DNA of 64,000 nt from Gracilibacillus oryzae. Lineage in GTDB: Bacteria > Bacillota > Bacilli > Bacillales > Amphibacillaceae. Position 1 is the first letter of the stretch. Every line of letters starts with the position of its first letter. The notes under the pieces are model-generated. The model worked only from the letters and a program-made list of their open reading frames with translations, was not told the origin of the DNA and did not search any database. The DNA is taken from the NCBI RefSeq assembly GCF_009498735.1, contig NZ_ML762424.1, forward strand, positions 268,441-332,440. Reading direction: 5' to 3'. Positions 1 to 6,617 of the stretch are shown here, piece after piece. The translations under genes were made by a program, and so were the position numbers.

Positions 1-792
1 GCCATAGATTGCATTGTTACCATTCCCCTTATCTTTTTTGAAGTTATTTACCGGATCTGCTTCATCAACGAATTTCCGGACATCTTTATCTCTCATTAAA
101 TCTGCAAAAGTATATCTTTGCTTGAACCAATGGCTGTCACTCTTGAATACATGAGCATAATTCTCAATAGCTTTTTTCAAATCATCGAATGAATAATCTT
201 TTAATCTGGCATTAGCAGCAGATCTCATAGATTTAGTTAATTTCTTATGAGAGACAATATCGAAAGATAAATAGTGATCGTACAGATCACGAACAGGATC
301 TTTATTTATTTCTTTTTCTTTATCTAGTTCTTCTTCTAGTTCTAGTTCTTCTTCTGTTGCGTTACGTAACGTTACAGTATCGTTACTTTCTGTGTTAGTG
401 CCTAACTTCTTACGTTCACGATGTTTGGCAACCCTTTGTCTGGTCTGCTCTCGAATCCTTTCTAGCCCTTCAATATTTTGATATTTCTCCCACTTACTTA
501 TCGCTATAAAGTGGTTTTCATCTATCTCGATCATGCCGAACTTCCGGAAGATATCTAATGCCATTCTTACGACCCCAATCGGTCTATCAAATACTGTTGC
601 AAGCATTTCATCGGTATAAGGAATGCTCTCCGATAAATAGATATAACCACTCGCATTAACCTTCCCTGCTTGCGATAGCAACTTAACCCAAATAATTAGA
701 ATGGTGTCGGCTTCCGGCATCTTTTCAATAAGTCTTATTTTTTCATCTTCAAACATTTGAGTGCTTAGCTTTATCCATTTAACATCACCCAT
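1..792 (-). CDS. Phage replisome organiser, N-terminal part (DnaD/YqaL type), cut by the window edge
   Basis: The reading frame is open to the window edge; 264 residues are visible and the C-terminus is missing. The N-terminus (starting MGDVKWIKLSTQMFEDEKIR) matches the phage replisome organiser N-terminal family, a winged-helix DNA-binding domain found in phage DnaD-like initiators. It is followed by an acidic Glu-rich linker (around residues 140-155) and the start of a second helical domain. The ATG at 792 has a GGAGG ribosome site a few bases upstream. It is the last visible gene of a minus-strand early operon with recT and yqaJ-like genes just upstream, the same order as yqaI-J-K-L in the B. 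subtilis skin element. It probably loads the host helicase at the phage origin (inference). Confidence 0.85.
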   Translation of the reverse strand, partial: MGDVKWIKLSTQMFEDEKIRLIEKMPEADTILIIWVKLLSQAGKVNASGYIYLSESIPYTDEMLATVFDRPIGVVRMALDIFRKFGMIEIDENHFIAISKWEKYQNIEGLERIREQTRQRVAKHRERKKLGTNTESNDTVTLRNATEEELELEEELDKEKEINKDPVRDLYDHYLSFDIVSHKKLTKSMRSAANARLKDYSFDDLKKAIENYAHVFKSDSHWFKQRYTFADLMRDKDVRKFVDEADPVNNFKKDKGNGNNAIYG

Positions 793-848
793 TCGTTATA
801 CCTCCATTTTCTTAATTACTGCTGTTTATCTTCATTACAGAAGGAGCA

Positions 849-1649
849 TTATGCCCCTTCACCTTCTGTTTGTTCTTCGTCCACTTCACTAAACTCTCCA
901 TCTATAATGTCTGATTCGTCTACATCAACATTATCGGATTCTAAAACATCGTTCTCGTCATTTATGACAGCTTTTTGCATATCAATCGATAAAATACCCC
1001 ATTTGTTTAACATGTTTCTTATAACGGTCTTTTTAGCCATTGCATCCCAATCATTTTTCCAGCCAAAATCTGACTTACTAAATCGTTTTTTATGCTTCTC
1101 GACTTCTTCTTTTGACCAATAAACAGTTTTTCTAAATCCGTTAATTAGTTCGAAATAACCTGTGTAACCAATAACTTTGTCTGATTTTCTATCTTCAAAG
1201 TCCAACTCAATTTCTTCAGTAAGCCTGTTCCACTTCTTTAACTCACCTTCATATACCTCGATGACATTAATATTCCGATATTGGCCTGTCCGTAATGCTA
1301 GCTGGATGTATCCTTTGTAACCAAGTTGAAATTGCGCTTTACCACCATATGGAACGATCCATGCATAACCAAGATTTTTATCTACAGGTAAATCCAAAGT
1401 TGCAGCAATCATTGCACTTGAAATGACGCTCATAGGCTCTGATTTCTGCAGCATCTTTTCACTGTTATATAAGCTAAGAATAGATGCAGTGAATTGATTT
1501 GCTCGTTTACCTAAAACTTCTTCAAAGCGTTTCATTACAGCCGGTGAGCTAAGCAACCCCTTCATTGTGGTGCCCTGTGCATTCCCTACTTGATTACCAC
1601 TATTGTTTTTATTAGATATCTGATTTTTAAGAGTGCTATTAGTAGCCAA
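849..1649 (-). CDS. recT: RecT-family single-strand annealing protein (YqaK-like)
   Basis: This 266-residue protein is of typical RecT length. The core from about residue 30 to 225 carries RecT hallmarks: ...LSSPAVMKRFEEVLGKRA near the start, then LPVDKNLGYAWIVPYGGKAQ and QLGYKGYIQLALRTGQYR. The C-terminal 40 residues are acidic and probably disordered. RecT proteins anneal complementary strands during phage recombination and work with a 5'-3' exonuclease; that partner is encoded immediately upstream, one base away. The gene lies in the early, minus-strand operon of the prophage. Confidence 0.93.
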   Translation of the reverse strand: MATNSTLKNQISNKNNSGNQVGNAQGTTMKGLLSSPAVMKRFEEVLGKRANQFTASILSLYNSEKMLQKSEPMSVISSAMIAATLDLPVDKNLGYAWIVPYGGKAQFQLGYKGYIQLALRTGQYRNINVIEVYEGELKKWNRLTEEIELDFEDRKSDKVIGYTGYFELINGFRKTVYWSKEEVEKHKKRFSKSDFGWKNDWDAMAKKTVIRNMLNKWGILSIDMQKAVINDENDVLESDNVDVDESDIIDGEFSEVDEEQTEGEGA

Positions 1650-1650
1650 A

Positions 1651-2583
1651 TTAAGCCATCTCCTTTACGTTAAATTTCCTGAATGATATTTCTTTCGCAA
1701 CCTTCTGATACACTTCTGGGAAGTGCTCCTTTAACTTTTTAGAATCCACTCTTTGTTGTTTAATAGGTTTCCAGTTCACTTGGTAGTTTTTCACGATTCC
1801 TGTTTCAGCTTCCTTCAATTCATACTTCAACTCATTTTCGATTTGCTTCTTCTGTTCAGTTAGTTCTTTAATAGATGAATTCAATTCGTTAAGGTGGTTG
1901 ATTTTGTTCGCATAATCAAATGCAAGATCAATCGTTTTACCTTCTTCTGATTCTTCATAGCGCTTTTTCAAATATTCTTCTGCAGCACTCGACCCATCTA
2001 GTGGTGGAGCAACATTCTTTTTAACATGCTCTGTCCAGAAGTGAATCTCTGCATCAAATATCATTTTGATTAATTCATCATCACGTTCGATTTCTTTCCA
2101 CACAAAGCGCTGACCGCCAATTAAGACAGCTATATACGCCTTTTTATATCCTGTTACACCAAGATAATGTTGTACCTGGACTAAGTAAGAATCCGGTATC
2201 TCGTCACCTTCCCAATCCTTTGCTAGATAGGCACTGGCAGTCTTGCATTCTAGTAATGCATCTTCACCTACTACTTTTCGATCTATGTTAGCCATAATAA
2301 ATTGGTGTTTTTGGTGTTGCATCATAAAGTTGTGTTTTCTGACCTTCTTACCACTTCTAATCTCAAATTCTTTTGCAACCAAATCTTCTAATTGATTTCC
2401 GAAATAAGCTGCTTCTGCCTGTTCATCGTCAACTAATGATTGTCCAGTTTTCTCAAGAAACAATTCAAATGGTGTTTTATATTTGTTTAATCCAAGGACT
2501 GTTGCCGCATCACTACCACCAATCCCTTTTGTTCGTTCTTGAAGCCATTCTTGATGTGACATATCGACTGTGCTCTTAGCCAT
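1651..2583 (-). CDS. YqaJ-family phage exonuclease (lambda-exonuclease-like recombinase)
   Basis: The protein has 310 residues. The motif GIGGSDAATVLGLNKYKTPF (residues 20-39) opens a YqaJ viral recombinase domain. Asp101 and the Glu112-Cys-Lys114 triplet form the PD-(D/E)XK nuclease signature. The C-terminal third (about residues 215-270) is a predicted coiled coil. The start ATG follows AAGGAGGTTAATAATA. It is expected to resect double-stranded ends and hand the single strand to RecT, the next gene. The pair is a standard Red-type recombination module. Confidence 0.92.
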   Translation of the reverse strand: MAKSTVDMSHQEWLQERTKGIGGSDAATVLGLNKYKTPFELFLEKTGQSLVDDEQAEAAYFGNQLEDLVAKEFEIRSGKKVRKHNFMMQHQKHQFIMANIDRKVVGEDALLECKTASAYLAKDWEGDEIPDSYLVQVQHYLGVTGYKKAYIAVLIGGQRFVWKEIERDDELIKMIFDAEIHFWTEHVKKNVAPPLDGSSAAEEYLKKRYEESEEGKTIDLAFDYANKINHLNELNSSIKELTEQKKQIENELKYELKEAETGIVKNYQVNWKPIKQQRVDSKKLKEHFPEVYQKVAKEISFRKFNVKEMA

Positions 2584-2605
2584 TATTATTAACCTCCTTG
2601 TTCTA

Positions 2606-2676
2606 CAAGGAACTTCATGTTATAATTAACTAATCTCATGTAAGAAGTTCCTTGCGTCTGTTTAGGCGCATTTTTT
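2606..2676 (+). promoter_or_regulatory. Plus-strand promoter, 11-bp inverted repeat and hairpin terminator opposing the yqaJ-like operon
   Basis: On the plus strand TTGTTC (2598-2603), a 17-bp spacer and TATAAT (2621-2626) form a good promoter. A perfect inverted repeat (CAAGGAACTTC at 2606-2616, GAAGTTCCTTG at 2644-2654) overlaps it. The hairpin TGCGTC...GGCGCA (2653-2670) followed by six T comes about 20 bases after the likely start. The unit would make an RNA of only about 45 bases, antisense to the region before the yqaJ-like ribosome site. Confidence 0.5.
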
Positions 2677-2884
2677 ATTGCGCTAATTTTCTTTCTGCAC
2701 CGATTGTTTTTAAAATTTGTACCTCTCCATACCCCAGCTGATCTTCCAACCAAAATTCTTCGTTAAATTCAAATATCACATCACCAACAAACACCTCATT
2801 ACCATTTGCATCATTTCCAAAATGCTGCTGTTCTGTTAAAAAACCATGTTGTTCCATTCGTTCAATTACTGGATGATTACGCAT
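2675..2884 (-). CDS. Small phage protein, YqaI-like by position
   Basis: This 69-residue acidic protein has no recognised motif beyond a predicted beta-rich centre (EVFVGDVIFEF). It lies directly upstream of the yqaJ-like gene, where the B. subtilis skin element has yqaI, and it is of similar size. The start ATG overlaps the end of the preceding small frame (2877-3014) and follows GGAGGAATCACAAC. The function is unknown. Confidence 0.7.
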   Translation of the reverse strand: MRNHPVIERMEQHGFLTEQQHFGNDANGNEVFVGDVIFEFNEEFWLEDQLGYGEVQILKTIGAERKLAQ

Positions 2885-3014
2885 GTTGTGATTCCTCCAT
2901 TCTTTCTCTCCGAAGCACGTGATAACGAAGGTATTTTAAATTGCAAGCATCAAACAATAAATCAATCTTTTTAAAACTATCTGCTTTACTCCATACGCTT
3001 GCTTTGACAATCAT
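2877..3014 (-). CDS. Tiny phage protein, unknown function (45 aa)
   Basis: The ATG at 3014 is preceded by GGGAGGACAAGCTG, a strong ribosome site that lies inside the SinI-like gene. The frame runs 45 residues and is basic (MIVKASVWSKADSF...). It ends overlapping the ATG of the next gene, so the three frames 3123-2675 are translationally chained. No family is recognised. Support comes from the ribosome site and the overlap architecture only. Confidence 0.5.
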   Translation of the reverse strand: MIVKASVWSKADSFKKIDLLFDACNLKYLRYHVLRRERMEESQHA

Positions 3015-3123
3015 CAGCTTGTCCTCCCTCGATAAATTGTTTTACTTGCTCTATGGTTACACCCTTATCTCTTGCTAGTTTCATCAGCTGTAACCACTCG
3101 TCTAAATCAACATATTCTTTCAA
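2986..3123 (-). CDS. SinI-like antirepressor (45 aa, TTG start)
   Basis: The TTG at 3123 follows AAAGGAGCGAGAAA. The protein carries the SinI dimerisation motif: VDLDEWLQLMKLARDKGVTI then EQVKQFI, matching the LDxEWxxLMxxAxxxGIxxEEVxxFL pattern of the SinI family. In B. subtilis SinI titrates the SinR repressor by heterodimerising with it. In a phage early operon such a peptide could inactivate an XRE/SinR-like repressor, of either phage or host (inference). A 96-bp region with a long inverted repeat lies directly upstream. Confidence 0.65.
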   Translation of the reverse strand: MKEYVDLDEWLQLMKLARDKGVTIEQVKQFIEGGQADDCQSKRME

Positions 3124-3142
3124 TTTCTCGCTCCTTTCTGAT

Positions 3143-3238
3143 GCTAGCTGCATCTTAGTACATACGAACGTTTAAGGCTGGCTAAACCTTGTATGTTGGT
3201 AGGAGGAATCCGTTCGTATGCACTAAGACAAGGCTAGC
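3143..3238. repeat. Long imperfect inverted repeat (28-bp arms) upstream of the SinI-like gene
   Basis: Arms 3143-3170 and 3211-3238 are complementary at 23 of 28 positions, including GCTAGC at the base and CATACGAACG next to the 40-base loop. The loop segment GGCTAAAC (3180-3187) is also complementary to GTTTAGCC (3239-3246), so two mutually exclusive folds are possible. Confidence 0.7.
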
Positions 3239-3254
3239 GTTTAGCCTGTGTCTG

Positions 3255-3314
3255 TGATATAATGAAGTTAGATAATTACATTGTTGAAGCGCCTACTGCA
3301 ATAGGTGCTTTTTT
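3255..3314 (+). promoter_or_regulatory. Extended -10 promoter and short hairpin terminator unit, plus strand
   Basis: TGA-TATAAT (3255-3263) is an extended -10 element on the plus strand. About 25 bases later the hairpin GCGCCTA...TAGGTGC (3289-3308) is followed by six T. The layout copies the unit at 2606-2676: promoter, about 20 bases, terminator, no room for a gene. The terminator arm overlaps the end of the minus-strand gene 3313-3411. Confidence 0.45.
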
Positions 3315-3411
3315 ATTGGTTTAAAAACGATATAATCATGTAAAAATATCCGGCTAGTGCTAAAACAACAAATGCATGATTAAGGTACTTACCATCTTTT
3401 TTCTGCTGCAT
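3313..3411 (-). CDS. Single-pass membrane peptide (32 aa)
   Basis: The ATG follows AGGAGGGATTAAAAAT, a strong ribosome site. The product is a short basic N-terminus followed by one hydrophobic helix (HAFVVLALAGYFYMIISFL). It lies between the XRE gene and the SinI-like gene on the same strand. Small phage membrane peptides of this type are common and have no assigned role. Confidence 0.55.
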   Translation of the reverse strand: MQQKKDGKYLNHAFVVLALAGYFYMIISFLNQ

Positions 3412-3425
3412 ATTTTTAATCCCTC

Positions 3426-3710
3426 CTAAGCTATTAATCTTAAAACTGGTGATAGTAAGCCTACTAAACCAGGTACACTTGTAATTGCGTCAGTAATAAT
3501 CTGAGTGCTATACATAAAATTTATTAACTGATCTTGTCCATCTGTCGTTTTTACCCATCGGAATAAATCTGCAGCAGCAATCGTATATGTCCCTGTTTCA
3601 AATTTTGAAACAGTCGTGCGATCCATCCCCATTTTCATGGCAAGTTCTTTCTGTGTTAATTTAGCTTTTAATCTCATTTCTTTAAGAAGATCCCTAATTT
3701 CAAATTCCAC
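3426..3710 (-). CDS. XRE-family helix-turn-helix protein
   Basis: This 94-residue protein has a Cro/CI-type helix-turn-helix at about residues 5-58 (LKAKLTQKELAMKMGMDRTT then VSKFETG). The C-terminal 30 residues are hydrophobic (ITSVPGLVGLLSPVLRLIA), which is unusual for a simple repressor and could be a membrane or partner-binding helix. The GTG start at 3710 follows GGAGGGTAGAAG. It is in the early operon and is a plausible partner of the SinI-like peptide. Confidence 0.8.
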   Translation of the reverse strand: MEFEIRDLLKEMRLKAKLTQKELAMKMGMDRTTVSKFETGTYTIAAADLFRWVKTTDGQDQLINFMYSTQIITDAITSVPGLVGLLSPVLRLIA

Positions 3711-3805
3711 CTTCTACCCTCCTTTGTGCTGTATCGTCACGTTGCGTGATGTATTATCACATCATCTATCTTTATTTCTATCTATTTGCTATAGTTTAAT
3801 TGCGC

Positions 3806-3860
3806 CCCACCAAGAATACGGTTAAGGCTGTAAAACTCTTATTTTTCCGTATTCTTGGTG
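3806..3860. repeat. Perfect 14-bp inverted repeat at the 3' end of the excisionase-like gene
   Basis: CACCAAGAATACGG at 3806-3819 and its exact complement CCGTATTCTTGGTG at 3847-3860 flank 27 bases containing the stop codon of the gene 3822-4076. There is no T-run on the minus strand, so it is not a typical intrinsic terminator. It could be a transcript-stabilising hairpin or a protein site. Confidence 0.7.
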
Positions 3861-4076
3861 TACTGTTTCTTTTTCCAACTGCCCATTGATGTAGATTTCT
3901 GGTTGAGATCGTTTCTCTACCCATTGATCAACTAAATCTTTTCTGAACATCCATTTCCTGCGCCCGGGAAATCGTAATACTGGTAAGTTTTCTTGATGTA
4001 CATACTTGCGAAGTGTGTCTGGATGGACTCCAATATATTCAGCAGTTTCTTTTGTTGTCATGTGTGGGGTTTTCAA
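3822..4076 (-). CDS. Excisionase-like helix-turn-helix protein
   Basis: The 84-residue product carries a winged-helix fold of the excisionase/MerR-N type: MTTKETAEYIGVHPDTLRKY followed by VLRFPGRRKWMFRKDLVDQW. Such proteins bend DNA at phage att sites or act as regulators. The TTG start at 4076 touches the stop of the BRO gene and is backed by GAGGTGAT seven bases upstream; an internal ATG is at 4061. Its place in the early operon fits an Xis role, but a regulator role cannot be excluded. Confidence 0.8.
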   Translation of the reverse strand: MKTPHMTTKETAEYIGVHPDTLRKYVHQENLPVLRFPGRRKWMFRKDLVDQWVEKRSQPEIYINGQLEKETVHQEYGKIRVLQP

Positions 4077-4853
4077 TTACATCACCTCTTCGAATTTGAA
4101 ATCTTTAATATCGACTCTGAATTGGATAGCCATTTCTTTAACAACTTGGATGTAGATTTCAATCAATCGCTTTTCTTCTGCGATGACATCTAACTTATTG
4201 ATCTTTGCTACATAACTTTTTGTCATTCCTTGAGTGACAGCATTCTTTTTTCGGTTTTCTAATCTTAAATTCAACTTGCAAGCTGCACGCTGTTCAAATC
4301 GTTCATACGCTAGATTTTTTACACTGCGATACGGTTCGACACCAGACCATTTGTCAGCGATTTTTCTCAAGATCACATTTGTTTTCTTTCGCCAGTCAAC
4401 GTTACTAAGAGAAATGATGTTTGAAACATTATCGATTTTGTTATTCAATTCTTTTATTTCTCGTTCTTGTTTCACAAATTGATCAGCATACATAAGCATT
4501 AGTTCAGCTTGCGATTTAGGTTGTTCCATTTGATATGAACCAGTTTTTCGGATTGATGGTATTACTTCGATAGCTAACCAATCTTGAAACTTTTCTGCTA
4601 GTTCGTTAGAAGCTTTGAAAGCTAGTTTGTAAACAAGTGGTTCTGGTATAAAATCACCTTTCCCAAGATGTTGGGAAAGATATTTTTCTAAATATCTGTT
4701 AACTGTTTCCCAACGAATATATTGCTTATGGTTTTTCGTTTGAATAAACCCTAATGATCTAGCGACTTGTTCGGCATCGAATAACGCTTGACCATTTTCT
4801 AACTTTGCTGAAACTCTAAATAAATCATTTTCAAATACTTTTAATTGATTCAT
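4077..4853 (-). CDS. BRO/ORF6C-domain phage antirepressor
   Basis: The protein has 258 residues. The BRO N-terminal domain covers about residues 5-105 (ALFDAEQVARSLGFIQTKN and FQDWLAIEVIPSIRKTGSYQ). An ORF6C-type C-terminal domain follows (about 130-240). Phage antirepressors of this build interfere with the CI-type repressor during induction. It is the second gene of the early operon, after the Cro-like gene, separated by 17 bases. Confidence 0.9.
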   Translation of the reverse strand: MNQLKVFENDLFRVSAKLENGQALFDAEQVARSLGFIQTKNHKQYIRWETVNRYLEKYLSQHLGKGDFIPEPLVYKLAFKASNELAEKFQDWLAIEVIPSIRKTGSYQMEQPKSQAELMLMYADQFVKQEREIKELNNKIDNVSNIISLSNVDWRKKTNVILRKIADKWSGVEPYRSVKNLAYERFEQRAACKLNLRLENRKKNAVTQGMTKSYVAKINKLDVIAEEKRLIEIYIQVVKEMAIQFRVDIKDFKFEEVM

Positions 4854-4870
4854 TTGATTACCTCCTTAAA

Positions 4871-5101
4871 TTAAATTGCTCGCCTTTCATTGGACGATTC
4901 GTCCAAGTTTCGATTAAAAAAAAGTTCGTCTACTGTGTGTTCCAAAATATCTGCAATTCTTTTTGCTAAGTTAATACCAGGCGCACGTTTTCCTTGTTCA
5001 ATTTTGTAGTAATAAGATGCTGATATACCAATCTTTCTTGCAAGTTTTTCAACATCCTTATATCCTTTTTTAATTCTGATGTTTCTTAGGTTGTGGCGCA
5101 T
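4871..5101 (-). CDS. Cro-like XRE repressor
   Basis: This 76-residue helix-turn-helix protein (IGISASYYYKIEQGKRAPGI) is divergent from the CI-like gene. The ATG at 5101 is chosen because GGAGGTGGG lies directly upstream; a longer in-frame extension to 5215 has no ribosome site and would run through the operators. Its coding end contains a perfect 15-bp operator palindrome (4891-4905). It is the first gene of the lytic early operon. Confidence 0.88.
   Translation of the reverse strand: MRHNLRNIRIKKGYKDVEKLARKIGISASYYYKIEQGKRAPGINLAKRIADILEHTVDELFFNRNLDESSNERRAI
4891..4905. promoter_or_regulatory. Operator palindrome inside cro-like gene
   Basis: TGGACGATTCGTCCA is a perfect 15-bp palindrome and the best match to the operator series at 5117-5223. 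It lies within the last codons of the Cro-like gene, where a bound repressor could act as a roadblock. Confidence 0.7.
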
Positions 5102-5116
5102 TTTCCCACCTCCTTC

Positions 5117-5223
5117 TGGACGATTTGTCTTGTTAATTAGTAATATACAGGACATTTTGTCCAAAGTCAATACTTTATTGCCCGTTTTGTCCAAAAATAT
5201 TTTATTATTGGACAATTAGTGTA
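5117..5223. promoter_or_regulatory. Operator array of the cI/cro switch
   Basis: Within 107 bp four related sites occur: TGGACGATTTGTCTT (5117-5131), AGGACATTTTGTCCA (5149-5163), a half-site ending TTTTGTCCA (5185-5193) and TGGACAATTAGTGTA (5209-5223). The shared core is GGAC-N5-GTCC. They lie between the divergent cro-like and cI-like genes, the normal place for the lysogeny operators. Confidence 0.8.
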
Positions 5224-5260
5224 AAATAATAGTATCCAATCCTATTTGGGGGAATATTAT

Positions 5261-5587
5261 ATGAGTTTTAATAAACGTTTATCTACATTGCGTAAAAAGC
5301 ATAAGCATAGTAGAGACGACCTAGCCTCTAAATTAGGGGTATCATATTCAACGATAGCGAAATATGAAACTGGATCAAGGGAACCAGATTTTAAAACCCT
5401 TGAGAAAATATCGCAGATATATGATGTAACAATTGATTATTTATTAGGGAGAACAGATAATCCTGTTGGTGAGAGAGAAGAGACTATCAATAGAGCTTTC
5501 CACGACTTTGACAACATCACTGATAAAGAGAAAGAATATTTAGAAGAGCAGTTAAGATTGTTTCGTAAGTTAAATGAAGAAGAATAA
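5261..5587 (+). CDS. CI-like XRE lysogeny repressor
   Basis: The product has 108 residues, with an N-terminal helix-turn-helix (LGVSYSTIAKYETGSREPDF) and an acidic helical C-terminus. No LexA-type peptidase domain is present. The ATG at 5261 is backed by TTGGGGGAAT; a TTG 15 bases upstream lacks spacing. Repressors without a self-cleaving domain are often inactivated by an ImmA-type protease, and one is encoded immediately downstream. Confidence 0.9.
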   Translation: MSFNKRLSTLRKKHKHSRDDLASKLGVSYSTIAKYETGSREPDFKTLEKISQIYDVTIDYLLGRTDNPVGEREETINRAFHDFDNITDKEKEYLEEQLRLFRKLNEEE

Positions 5588-5657
5588 TAAAGAAGCCTTT
5601 TTGGCTCTTTTTTATAAACCTTATACAAACATACATTCTACAACTTGGGGGGTTAAT

Positions 5658-6263
5658 ATGTTTACTGGCTACAAAAAAACAGATTTAGAAATCTGGTTAG
5701 AACAGCTCTACTTAGACAATAATCTTTCCTCACCCGGCGATTTAACAATAGAAAATATCTCAAGAAAATTGAATGTGAAAGTTGAATATTTGCCCGGTGC
5801 CAAAGAAAATGTCTTATGGAATGAAAGGAAAATAATGATTTTCTTAAATCCAGAAAAACCAGAAACCGAAATACGAGAATTATTTTTTCATGAGCTATGC
5901 CATCCTTTAAGGCATCATGGAGATCAAGTGAAGTCTGTAAGTAGTTTTCGGTATCTCCAAGAAAACCAAGCTAATCAATTTGTTCTATATGCAGCCATGC
6001 CTTTCTTTATGATTGAACAGCTAGAATTACCCCAAGATAAAACACAGTGTACTCACCTTTTAGCAACTACATTTAATGTTACTGAAGCACTTGCTAAAAA
6101 GAGAGTGGAGCAAATCAACCGAAGAATCCTACAAACCAACATAGACAATGAATTTATCAGACAACAAAATAATTATAAAAAAAGTAATGATCCAAGTAAT
6201 TGGTCACATGAAACAAAGGTCATTATGAAACAATTATATAGCCAATTAAAAAGGGTGCGATAA
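5658..6263 (+). CDS. ImmA/IrrE-family metallopeptidase
   Basis: The 201-residue protein carries HELCH (residues 78-82), the HExxH zinc site, with Glu102 in QENQANQF as the likely third ligand. In ICEBs1 and related elements ImmA cleaves the ImmR repressor to induce the element. The ATG at 5658 follows a run of six G. It is encoded just after the CI-like repressor, its likely substrate. Confidence 0.9.
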   Translation: MFTGYKKTDLEIWLEQLYLDNNLSSPGDLTIENISRKLNVKVEYLPGAKENVLWNERKIMIFLNPEKPETEIRELFFHELCHPLRHHGDQVKSVSSFRYLQENQANQFVLYAAMPFFMIEQLELPQDKTQCTHLLATTFNVTEALAKKRVEQINRRILQTNIDNEFIRQQNNYKKSNDPSNWSHETKVIMKQLYSQLKRVR

Positions 6264-6601
6264 TGAATAAGATGAAATTATATTGCGATTATGTAGATAA
6301 TCAAAGATCCCCTATATGGTTAGTTATGGAACAATTTAAATGGACAAGCAGTGTTATATATATACCTATTAATAGTTATGAAACCGATGATATTACTAAC
6401 TTCCATTGTAATGAGCTAAGTGCAACCGTACTGCTTAGTGATTTAGTTGTAAGTGAAGAATATCCGGATCAGATAGGTATTAACTTAAATAGGATTGAGC
6501 AAAGAATAAACAATAGTGGATTAGTAAAGGAGGATGTCACAAAGTTATATATTAGAATTGTTGATATTAATGAGGTTATTGATGTAGAAAAATTAAATTA
6601 A
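6263..6601 (+). CDS. Unknown protein in the lysogeny operon (112 aa)
   Basis: The ATG overlaps the stop of the ImmA-like gene by one base, so the two are translationally coupled. There is no signal peptide or membrane segment; the sequence is acidic and of mixed alpha/beta character. No family is recognised. Genes in this position of a prophage are often lysogenic conversion or superinfection genes. Confidence 0.7.
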   Translation: MNKMKLYCDYVDNQRSPIWLVMEQFKWTSSVIYIPINSYETDDITNFHCNELSATVLLSDLVVSEEYPDQIGINLNRIEQRINNSGLVKEDVTKLYIRIVDINEVIDVEKLN

Positions 6602-6617
6602 ATGGGAGTTGAGACAT

